From positions 5,270,001-5,334,000 of the forward strand of contig NZ_CP115669.1 in assembly GCF_029203285.1 (NCBI RefSeq): 64,000 nt of DNA. Direction: 5' to 3'. A program made the position numbers and the translations under genes. Shown piece by piece: positions 57,002-64,000 of this stretch. Position 1 is the stretch's first letter; every line of letters starts with the position of its first letter. The DNA comes from Pseudomonas sp. PSE14 (GTDB lineage: Bacteria; Pseudomonadota; Gammaproteobacteria; Pseudomonadales; Pseudomonadaceae). The notes beneath the pieces were generated by a model. The model made no database searches. It was not told where the DNA came from and worked only from the letters and a program-made list of their open reading frames with translations.

Positions 57002-58068
57002 CGAAGCGTCTCCGGGGCCAGCAGCAGAGCCTCCAACTGCGTCGCCACACGCTGCGGATTGAGGCGCGTGAAGCACAGGGGCTGTTCATGCCGCAGGTCG
57101 AATTGGCGCTTGTCTTCGGCCGTCGGCTGGTAGGTGCAGGTCTTCTGCAAACAGGGCGCGCAAGACCAGTCGCTGGCCAGGTGCACCTGCGAACGCCCGT
57201 AGGCGCCGGTCAAGCCCGGATTGGTCGGGCCGAACAGCGAGAGCGTCGGCACGTCCAGCGCGGCTGCCAGGTGTCCGAGCCCGGTGTCGACCGCCACGCA
57301 GGCGGAAGCGCCGGCCAGTACCTTGGCCATGCCTGCGAGGCTTAATTTGGGGAGCACCGAGGCATTTTCCAAGCCCTGGGCCAGTCGCTCGGCGCGCTGG
57401 CGCTCGGCGTCGTTGCCCCAGGGCAGGCGCACCGACCAGCCGCGCTCGCCCATGCGCTCGGCCAGCTCGCGCCAGTAGGCCTCGGGCCAGTGCTTGGTGA
57501 CCCAGGTGGTGCCGTGCAGGAAGACCAGGTAAGGCTCGGTTTCCACCGAGTCCAGCAGGCGGCTGCGGTCCAGACCGTAGTCGCCGGTGCCGCTGGGCAG
57601 CGGGTAGTCCAGCGCCTGGGCGAACAACTGGCGCACGCGCTCGACGGCGTGCTGGCCCCAGGCGACCGGGTAGGTGCGGCGATAGAAGCGGCTGGCAGCC
57701 GGCTCACGGGCGGACTCGCGGTTCAGCCCGGCGACAGGGGTGCGGCGGCGCACGTAGCGGGTCAGCCACGCGCTCTTGAGCAGGCCCTGGGCATCGATCA
57801 CCAGGTCGTAGTCGACTTCCTTCAGGCGCCGCTTGAAACGGCTCCATTCGCCGCTCTTGAGCGTCTGCCAGAGGTTCTTGCGCCAGCGGCGGATCGCCAC
57901 CGGGATAACCTGGGCCACCGCCGGATGCCAGGCGGGAATCTCGGCGAAGCCTTCCTCGACCACCCAGTCGAACTGGATGCCGGGAATGGCGCGGGCGGCA
58001 TCGGTGAGCGCCGGCAGGGTATGGATGACGTCGCCCAGGGACGACGTCTTGATCAACAGCACCCTCAT
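56998..58068 (-). CDS. waaC: ADP-heptose:LPS heptosyltransferase I WaaC
   Basis: A 356-residue GT9 enzyme that adds heptose I to Kdo. It has VLLIKTSSLGDVIHTLPALTDA at the N-terminus, YDLVIDAQGLLKSAWL, and the donor-site block ACVAVDTGLGHLAAALDVPTLSLFGPTNPGLTG. Four-base overlap with waaF in front. Confidence 0.97.
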   Translation of the reverse strand: MRVLLIKTSSLGDVIHTLPALTDAARAIPGIQFDWVVEEGFAEIPAWHPAVAQVIPVAIRRWRKNLWQTLKSGEWSRFKRRLKEVDYDLVIDAQGLLKSAWLTRYVRRRTPVAGLNRESAREPAASRFYRRTYPVAWGQHAVERVRQLFAQALDYPLPSGTGDYGLDRSRLLDSVETEPYLVFLHGTTWVTKHWPEAYWRELAERMGERGWSVRLPWGNDAERQRAERLAQGLENASVLPKLSLAGMAKVLAGASACVAVDTGLGHLAAALDVPTLSLFGPTNPGLTGAYGRSQVHLASDWSCAPCLQKTCTYQPTAEDKRQFDLRHEQPLCFTRLNPQRVATQLEALLLAPETLR

Positions 58069-59108
58069 TCCGCGCTTTCCACGTCCACCGGGTCGGCGAC
58101 CAGACGGTCCAGCGCTTCAAGCACTGGACTGGGCTTGAGTTCGCGCAGGCAGTTGTAGTGGCCGAAGCGGCACACGCGGTCGAAGCAGGGGCTGCAGTCC
58201 AGGCCGAGGCGGACGATTTCCACATGTTCGGCCAGGGGCGGGGTGAACTGCGGCGAGGTGGAGCCGTAGACCGCAACCAGCGGGCGGTTCAGCGCGGCAG
58301 CCACGTGCATCAGGCCGGAATCGTTGGTGACCACGGCGCCGGCGCAGGACATCAGGTCGATGGCCTCGGCCAGGGCGGTCTCGCCGGCCAGGTTCACCGA
58401 CTCCTCCCGCAGGCCGGGAATCAGCCGCGAGCGGATGTCCTCGCCACCGGGATGGTCATTCTTCGAGCCGAATATCCACACCTGCCAGCCGGCGCGGATC
58501 TTGGCCTCGGCCACCTTGGCGTAGTACTCGGCCGGCCAGCGCTTGGCCTCGCCGAACTCGGCGCCCGGGCACAGCGCCAGCACCGGGCGGTCCAGGCTCA
58601 GGCCGAACTTGGCCAGGGCGGCATCGCGACTCTGCGCCTCGATGGACAGGCGGGGCTGTGGATAAGGTTGCGACAGCTCGGCGCCGGACTCATAGGCCAG
58701 GGCCATGAAGCGCTCGATCATCAGCGGGTAGCGCTCCTTGTCGAGCGTGCGGATGTCGTTGAGCAGGCCGTAGCGCATCTCGCCCTTCCAGCCGGTACGC
58801 TTGGGGATGCCGGCGAAGTACGGCACCAGCGCCGACTTCAGCGAGTTCGGCAGCAGGATGGCCTGGTCGTATTGCCCCTTGAGGGACTTGCCGATGCGCC
58901 GGCGCGCGGCGATGTCCAGCACGCCGTGGCCGAGCGGGAAGCTAAGGGCCTGGCGCACTTCAGGCATGCGCTCGAGGATCGGCCGGCTCCAGTCGGGCGC
59001 CAGCACGTCGATCACACAGTCGGGATGGCGCTGCTTCAGGCAGTGGAACAACGTCTGCGCCATCACCATGTCGCCCACCCAGGAGGGGCCTACGATCAGA
59101 ATTCTCAT
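58065..59108 (-). CDS. waaF: ADP-heptose:LPS heptosyltransferase II WaaF
   Basis: A 347-residue GT9 enzyme that adds heptose II. It begins MRILIVGPSWVGDMVMAQTLF, contains ALCPGAEFGEAKRWPAEYYAKVA, and ends with the donor block AVVTNDSGLMHVAAALNRPLVAVYGSTSPQFTPPL. It is the first gene of the overlapping waa operon and lies just after a terminator-like hairpin. In PAO1 ilvE precedes it; here ilvE is absent. Confidence 0.97.
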   Translation of the reverse strand: MRILIVGPSWVGDMVMAQTLFHCLKQRHPDCVIDVLAPDWSRPILERMPEVRQALSFPLGHGVLDIAARRRIGKSLKGQYDQAILLPNSLKSALVPYFAGIPKRTGWKGEMRYGLLNDIRTLDKERYPLMIERFMALAYESGAELSQPYPQPRLSIEAQSRDAALAKFGLSLDRPVLALCPGAEFGEAKRWPAEYYAKVAEAKIRAGWQVWIFGSKNDHPGGEDIRSRLIPGLREESVNLAGETALAEAIDLMSCAGAVVTNDSGLMHVAAALNRPLVAVYGSTSPQFTPPLAEHVEIVRLGLDCSPCFDRVCRFGHYNCLRELKPSPVLEALDRLVADPVDVESAE

Positions 59109-59416
59109 GCGTTTTCCGAAAAACGACCGGGGAGGCTCTCGCCTCCCCGTACTCCATTCATCCAGCCGTTCGGCGCGGGCCGTTACGGTCGGGTGCCGGG
59201 CATCGAATGCCGGCAGTCTAGCCCAGCCGGCGCGCCGGCCGGGCGGATTTCGTCACTCCCTGTGACATGGCGCAATCGCATCATGCGCCCTGTTCCTGAA
59301 CATTCATTACCCCCAACCCAGCCCTCCTCACAGCGAATGCGCGCTGACAGCGCAAGCCGCTGCGGCGATCGTCATCCCGCCGCAGGCTGGGTATTTCGTG
59401 GGAAATCCGCAGCGAT
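59109..59416. other. Intergenic gap between waaF and glnE where ilvE is expected
   Basis: 308 bp without a gene. Apart from the hairpin at 59117-59149 and some inverted GC-rich words (for example CGGCGCGCCGG near 59231-59241), I see nothing defined. The promoter of the waa operon should be here or just inside the end of glnE. Confidence 0.6.
59117..59149 (-). terminator. Rho-independent terminator just upstream of waaF
   Basis: On the minus strand: CGGGGAGGC-GAGA-GCCTCCCCG followed by GTCGTTTTT. It would end transcripts coming from glnE (or the lost ilvE) right before the waaF start at 59108. Confidence 0.75.
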
Positions 59417-62362
59417 TCAGGTCAGCTCGAAGGCCTTCCACATCGACATCACCATGCGCCGCTCCGCATGGAAGTGGTCACCGCTCACGACGCCCGGCTG
59501 CTTCTGCAGGGACAGTCGATGGGCCGCCGCACGATACGCCCGGTAGGCGTCCTGCAGGCGAAGGACATCTTCACCGGACATCAGGCCAACCCGCTCCAGG
59601 CCATCCAGAATGCGGATGTTGTCGGTGAACTCCAGCAGCTCCGGGTGCTGCCACGACCAGGCCAGGGCCGCGTATTGCACCATAAATTCGATATCGACGA
59701 TACCACCGGCGTCCTGCTTGAGATCGAACGACGACGCGGCCTCGAAGGCATTTTTCGCGGTGCCGGCGGCCGTGCCAGGGGTGCCCAGGTTGTCGCGCAT
59801 CTTCGCGCGCATCTCGCTGACTTCCTTGCGCAGCTCCGCCAGGTCGCGTTGCTGGCCCAGCACTTTCGCGCGGATCGCCTCGAAGGCGCCGGCCACCCGC
59901 TTGCAGCCGGCCAGCACGCGGGCGCGCACCAACGCCTGGTGCTCCCAGGTCCAGGCTTCGCCCATCTGGTAGGCCTCGAAGGCGCGCAACGAACTGACCA
60001 GCAGGCCCGAAGCGCCACTGGGGCGCAAGCGCATATCCACCTCATAAAGCGTACCGGACGGCGTCTGCGCGGTAAGGAAGTGGATGATCTTCTGCCCCAG
60101 GCGCGTATAGAACTGCGCGCCATCGATGGACTTCTCGCCGTCAGTCTCGCTCTGCGGGTCGCCGTCGTGGATGAACACCAGGTCCAGGTCCGAGCCGTGG
60201 CCCAGCTCCAACCCGCCCGATTTGCCGTAACCAATGATGATGAAGTCCGGATCGCAGGGCGTGCCGTCGACGCGGGTCGGGCGTCCGTGGCGCTGCACCA
60301 GTTGATCCCAGGCCAGCGCCAGCACCTGTTCGAGGATCGCCTCGGCCAGCCAGGTCAGGTAGTCGCTGACCTTCATCAGCGGCAGGGTGCCGGCAATTTC
60401 CGAGGCCACCACACGCAGGGCATGGGCCAGCTTGAAGTGACGCAGGGTTTCCATCTGCTGCTCGAGGTCATCCTCGGGGATGCGCATCAGCCGCTCGCGC
60501 AGCTCGGCGCCCAGTTCGGCGGCCTGCGGCGGACGGAACAGGCGCCCTTCGTTCAACAGCTCGTCGAGCAGGATGGGAAACTTGGCGATCTGCTCGGCCA
60601 CCATAGGGCTGGCCGCGCAGAGGGTCAGCAGGCGCTCCAGGGCGCCTGGGTTCTCGGTCAGCAGCACCAGATAGGCCGAACGTCGGGCCACCGCCTCGAT
60701 CAGGGGCAGCGTACGCTCCAGCAGCACGTCCGCCGGACCGCGCTCGGCGATCATGTTCAGCAGGCGCGGCATGAAGGCATCCAGCCGCTCCCGACCCAGG
60801 CGCTGCATGGCGCGCACCTGCGCACCGTGGCGCAGGTCGGTCAGACGCTTCCAGGCCGCCGCCGGCTGGGCGAACCCGGCATCGGCGAACTGCCGGCAGG
60901 CGGACTCCTCGTCCACCGCCTCTTCCCAGATCGGAATCCACTCGCCGCCGATGGTGGTGTCGACCTTGCCGTCCTCGTCTTCGTCGGGGTCGGCGATGAC
61001 CTGGTGGAAGTGCCAGTCGATGCGCTCGCGCCAGTGATTGATGGCGTCGTGGAACGCCGACCAGTTGGCGTAACCCATGATGAAAGCCACGCGGATGCGT
61101 TCCAGCTCGTCCTCCGGCAGCATCTGCGTCTGCCGATCAGCGATGGCCTGCAGGGCGTGCTCGGCGTAGCGCAGGAATTCGTAGCCCTCGCGCAGCTCGG
61201 CGACTACCTGCGGCGGCAGGTAGCCCTGGCCTTCGAGGATCGCCAGCACGCGCAGCAACGGCCGCTGCTGCAGGCTGAGGTCGCGGCCACCGTGGATCAG
61301 CTGGAAGGCCTGGGCGATGAACTCCACCTCGCGGATGCCGCCGGCGCCGAGTTTGATGTTCTCGCTCATGCCCTTGCGCCGGACCTCCTGCTGGATCAGC
61401 TGCTTCATGGTGCGCAGCGCTTCGATGGCGGAGAAGTCCAGGTAACGGCGGTAAACGAAGGGACGCAGCATTTCCAGCAGGCGCTGGCCGGCATCCTGGT
61501 CGCCGCCGACCACCCGCGCCTTGATCATCGCGTAGCGTTCCCAGTCGCGGCCCTGGTCCTGGTAGTACTGCTCCAGCGCAGCGAAGCTGTACACCAGCGG
61601 GCCGCTGGAGCCGTATGGCCGCAGGCGCATGTCGACGCGGAAGGCGAAACCGTCGACGGTGATGGCGTCCAGCGCCTTGATCAGCTTCTGCCCCAGGCGG
61701 GTGAAGAACTCCTGGTTATCCAGTGCGCGCTTGGCGCCCTGGGTTTCGCCGCCTTCGGGGTAGCCGAAGATCAGGTCGATGTCCGAAGACAGGTTCAGCT
61801 CGCCCGCCCCCAGCTTGCCCATGCCCAGCACGATCAGGTGCTGCGGCAGCCCGGAACGATTGCCGATGGGCGTACCGAACTGCTGGCAATGGCGGGCGTA
61901 CAGCCATTGGTAAGCCTGGTCGATGCAGGCGTCGGCGAGGTCGGACAGATCGCGGCAGGTGCCGGCCAGGTCGCAGCGACGGGTCAGGTCGCGCCAGATG
62001 ATGCGCACCTGCTGGCGCCGGCGGAAACGGCGCAGACGGCGGCCCAGCTCGTCCTCATCGGCGCATTCGTGCAACAGCGCTTCCAGTTGCGCACGCATCT
62101 CGCCCGGCTGCAGGCCGCGCTCCAGCTCACCGGTCGCGGCCAGCTCCAATAGAAAGGCAGGATCGCGCTGGACCTGTTCGGCGACGAAGTCGCTGCCGGC
62201 GGTCACGCGGGCGAAATCGGCATGCCGCTCGTCGGACCAGCCGTCGAAACTGGCGATCTGCTCGGGAGAAAGCTGGGAAACGGCGGTGCGGAAATTCTGT
62301 TCCGCCCGTTCGGCGAGGGGCTTCAGGGTGGCCGGCACAGCGGCCAGGGACGGCAGGCTCAT
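59417..62362 (-). CDS. glnE: Glutamine synthetase adenylyltransferase/deadenylase GlnE
   Basis: A 981-residue bifunctional enzyme that switches glutamine synthetase off (adenylylation) and on. The N-terminal half has the deadenylase site LNLSSDIDLIFGYPEGG, and the C-terminal half the adenylylase site ELGHGSDLDLVFIHDGDP. A helical linker with a four-helix bundle joins them. The full length fits the family. It diverges from aceE. Signal input through PII (GlnK) is known from the family. Confidence 0.97.
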   Translation of the reverse strand: MSLPSLAAVPATLKPLAERAEQNFRTAVSQLSPEQIASFDGWSDERHADFARVTAGSDFVAEQVQRDPAFLLELAATGELERGLQPGEMRAQLEALLHECADEDELGRRLRRFRRRQQVRIIWRDLTRRCDLAGTCRDLSDLADACIDQAYQWLYARHCQQFGTPIGNRSGLPQHLIVLGMGKLGAGELNLSSDIDLIFGYPEGGETQGAKRALDNQEFFTRLGQKLIKALDAITVDGFAFRVDMRLRPYGSSGPLVYSFAALEQYYQDQGRDWERYAMIKARVVGGDQDAGQRLLEMLRPFVYRRYLDFSAIEALRTMKQLIQQEVRRKGMSENIKLGAGGIREVEFIAQAFQLIHGGRDLSLQQRPLLRVLAILEGQGYLPPQVVAELREGYEFLRYAEHALQAIADRQTQMLPEDELERIRVAFIMGYANWSAFHDAINHWRERIDWHFHQVIADPDEDEDGKVDTTIGGEWIPIWEEAVDEESACRQFADAGFAQPAAAWKRLTDLRHGAQVRAMQRLGRERLDAFMPRLLNMIAERGPADVLLERTLPLIEAVARRSAYLVLLTENPGALERLLTLCAASPMVAEQIAKFPILLDELLNEGRLFRPPQAAELGAELRERLMRIPEDDLEQQMETLRHFKLAHALRVVASEIAGTLPLMKVSDYLTWLAEAILEQVLALAWDQLVQRHGRPTRVDGTPCDPDFIIIGYGKSGGLELGHGSDLDLVFIHDGDPQSETDGEKSIDGAQFYTRLGQKIIHFLTAQTPSGTLYEVDMRLRPSGASGLLVSSLRAFEAYQMGEAWTWEHQALVRARVLAGCKRVAGAFEAIRAKVLGQQRDLAELRKEVSEMRAKMRDNLGTPGTAAGTAKNAFEAASSFDLKQDAGGIVDIEFMVQYAALAWSWQHPELLEFTDNIRILDGLERVGLMSGEDVLRLQDAYRAYRAAAHRLSLQKQPGVVSGDHFHAERRMVMSMWKAFELT

Positions 62363-62415
62363 GTTCTATCCTGAGGGGTCGGCGAGGCGCCGGCATTCCT
62401 GTCTTTTCGCGCCCC

Positions 62416-62430
62416 TGTAGTTTTACTACT
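62416..62430. promoter_or_regulatory. GntR/FadR-type operator 1 upstream of aceE
   Basis: TGTAGTTTTACTACT: the core TAGTTTTACTA (62418-62428) fits the FadR-subfamily consensus TNGTNNNACNA. It is the mirror image of operator 2. PdhR of E. coli, also a FadR-subfamily protein, controls aceEF there. Confidence 0.55.
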
Positions 62431-62467
62431 AACTTTTTCTGGCAGAGGGATGTATCTGTCAGCGATT

Positions 62468-62482
62468 TGTAGTAAAACTACA
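62468..62482. promoter_or_regulatory. GntR/FadR-type operator 2 upstream of aceE
   Basis: TGTAGTAAAACTACA: a full palindrome around AAA, with core TAGTAAAACTA (62470-62480) matching TNGTNNNACNA. Its centre is 52 bp from that of operator 1, about five helical turns, which would allow looping or cooperative binding. Confidence 0.6.
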
Positions 62483-62606
62483 ACCCGCCGGGCGCACCCC
62501 CGGTGTACTTCCAAGAATTCGCCGCGTCGCCCACGAGGCCGGCGCAGCTATCGGCAACGATCTACTGGCTTCCGATTCTGGAAGCCTTTCCGCCCTGGAG
62601 CAAGCC

Positions 62607-64000
62607 ATGCAAGACCTTGATCCCGTCGAAACCCAGGAATGGCTGGACGCCCTGGAATCGGTCCTGGACCGTGAAGGTGAGGAACGCGCCCATTACCTGA
62701 TGACCCGCATGGGCGAACTGGCTACCCGTACCGGTACCCAACTGCCCTACGCCATCACCACGCCGTACCGCAACACCATTCCGGTCACCCACGAAGCCCG
62801 CATGCCCGGCGACCTGTTCATGGAACGCCGCATCCGCTCGCTGGTACGCTGGAACGCCCTGGCGATGGTGATGAAGGCCAACAAGAACGACCCGGATCTG
62901 GGCGGCCACATCTCCTCCTTCGCTTCGTCCGCGACCCTGTACGACGTTGGCTTCAACTACTTCTTCCAGGCCCCGACCGACGAACACGGCGGCGACCTGG
63001 TGTTCTTCCAGGGCCACGCCTCCCCCGGCGTCTATGCCCGCGCCTTCCTCGAAGGCCGCATCAGCGAAGACCAGCTGAACAACTTCCGTCAGGAAGTGGA
63101 CGGCAACGGCCTGTCCTCCTACCCGCACCCCTGGCTGATGCCGGACTTCTGGCAGTTCCCGACCGTCTCCATGGGTCTGGGCCCGATCCAGGCGATCTAC
63201 CAGGCGCGCTTCATGAAGTACCTGGAAAGCCGTGGCTTCATCCCCGCCGGCAAGCAGAAGGTCTGGTGCTTCATGGGCGACGGCGAGTGCGACGAGCCCG
63301 AATCCCTGGGCGCGATCTCCCTGGCCGGCCGCGAAAAGCTGGACAACCTGATCTTCGTCATCAACTGCAACCTGCAGCGCCTCGACGGCCCGGTTCGCGG
63401 CAACGGCAAGATCATCCAGGAACTCGAAGGCGTGTTCCGTGGCGCCGAGTGGAACGTCAACAAGGTGGTCTGGGGTCGCTTCTGGGACCCGCTGTTCGCC
63501 AAGGACGAAGCCGGCCTGCTGCAGCAGCGCATGGACGAGGTCATCGACGGCGAATACCAGAACTACAAGGCCAAGGACGGCGCCTACGTGCGTGAGCACT
63601 TCTTCGGTGCGCGTCCGGAGCTGCTGGAGATGGTCAAGGACCTCTCCGACGAAGAGATCTGGAAACTCAACCGTGGCGGCCACGACCCCTACAAGGTCTA
63701 TGCAGCCTACCACCAGGCGGTCAACCACAAGGGCCAGCCGACCGTCATCCTGGCCAAGACCATCAAGGGCTACGGTACCGGTTCGGGCGAAGCGAAGAAC
63801 ATCGCGCACAACGTCAAGAAAGTCGACGTCGAGTCCCTGAAGTCGTTCCGCGACAAGTTCGACATCCCGATCAAGGATGCCGACCTGGAAAACCTGCCGT
63901 TCTACCGCCCCGAAGAAGGCAGCGCCGAAGCCAAGTACCTGGCTTCCCGCCGTGCCGCGCTGGGTGGCGTGATGCCGGTTCGCCGCGAGAAGAGCTTCCA
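62607..64000 (+). CDS. aceE: Pyruvate dehydrogenase E1 component AceE (partial, runs off right end)
   Basis: The first 464 codons of the homodimeric E1 subunit that decarboxylates pyruvate with thiamine diphosphate and passes the acetyl group to AceF. It begins MQDLDPVETQEWLDALESVL; it shows GGHISSFASSATLYDVGFNYFF and the ThDP-Mg site MGDGECDEPESLG, then INCNLQRLDGPVRGNGKIIQELE. The ATG 62607 has TGGAGC upstream. A GGCTTCC/GGAAGCC hairpin sits in the leader at 62567-62586. aceF is expected beyond the window. Confidence 0.97.
   Translation, partial: MQDLDPVETQEWLDALESVLDREGEERAHYLMTRMGELATRTGTQLPYAITTPYRNTIPVTHEARMPGDLFMERRIRSLVRWNALAMVMKANKNDPDLGGHISSFASSATLYDVGFNYFFQAPTDEHGGDLVFFQGHASPGVYARAFLEGRISEDQLNNFRQEVDGNGLSSYPHPWLMPDFWQFPTVSMGLGPIQAIYQARFMKYLESRGFIPAGKQKVWCFMGDGECDEPESLGAISLAGREKLDNLIFVINCNLQRLDGPVRGNGKIIQELEGVFRGAEWNVNKVVWGRFWDPLFAKDEAGLLQQRMDEVIDGEYQNYKAKDGAYVREHFFGARPELLEMVKDLSDEEIWKLNRGGHDPYKVYAAYHQAVNHKGQPTVILAKTIKGYGTGSGEAKNIAHNVKKVDVESLKSFRDKFDIPIKDADLENLPFYRPEEGSAEAKYLASRRAALGGVMPVRREKSF

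Overview
The window reads as chromosomal DNA of a high-GC Pseudomonas. Gene content and order largely follow the P. aeruginosa PAO1 segment from serB (PA4960) to aceE (PA5015), but the accessory genes and rearrangements suggest a relative such as the P. nitroreducens/citronellolis group rather than P. aeruginosa itself. This assignment rests on remembered gene order and recognisable protein families, because no search could be run. No tRNA, rRNA, CRISPR array, insertion sequence or prophage was seen.

Layout. 1-3.5 kb: serB (cut by the left edge) diverges from an AhpA/YtjB membrane protein, followed by a YdjM-type membrane protein. 3.4-7.3 kb: a metallophosphoesterase lipoprotein and a GT39 membrane glycosyltransferase in one operon, then an orphan PqiC-type lipoprotein. 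7.4-15.9 kb: one long minus-strand housekeeping series, aspP-yqiB-cpdA-yqiA-parE-(phytase-like)-(aspartic protease)-parC, resembling the nudF-yqiB-cpdA-yqiA-parE order of E. coli. 16-22.5 kb: an RsiV-like lipoprotein, thiC with a TPP riboswitch and the HMP transporter gene cytX, and a TolC-type outer-membrane channel. 22.7-28.7 kb: an accessory catabolic cluster with a class II aldolase, an orphan PotD-like binding protein preceded by a 54-codon leader ORF, an EutQ-like cupin, a TMADH/Old Yellow Enzyme-type flavoprotein, a small unknown protein and an XRE-cupin regulator.

28.9-39.3 kb: waaA (Kdo transferase), a LysR regulator divergent from an EmrE-type SMR pump, an FAD oxidoreductase coupled to an aldo/keto reductase, a Nudix-like unknown, two paired acyl-CoA dehydrogenases, and hldE. 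39.4-59.1 kb: the LPS inner/outer core and lipid A export locus: dnpA, mig-14, msbA, an LPS-kinase-like gene, waaL, wapR, ssg, two atypical genes (a hexapeptide acetyltransferase and a DUF115-like protein), wapH, a carbamoyltransferase, three more kinase-like genes, waaP, waaG, waaC and waaF. The waaF-to-kinase part is a chain of 1-4 nt overlaps. 59.4-64 kb: glnE diverging from aceE (cut by the right edge), with two GntR/FadR-type palindromes in front of aceE.

Many intergenic gaps carry REP-type doublets. At least three families are present: six copies of a GTAGGAGCGAGC-type element, two of a GTAGGGCGTATAAC-type element, and two of a CCCTCACCC-type element. The features most worth a second look are the leader ORF, the altered LPS-core gene slot, the apparent loss of ilvE between waaF and glnE, the paired operators before aceE, and the accessory catabolic cluster.
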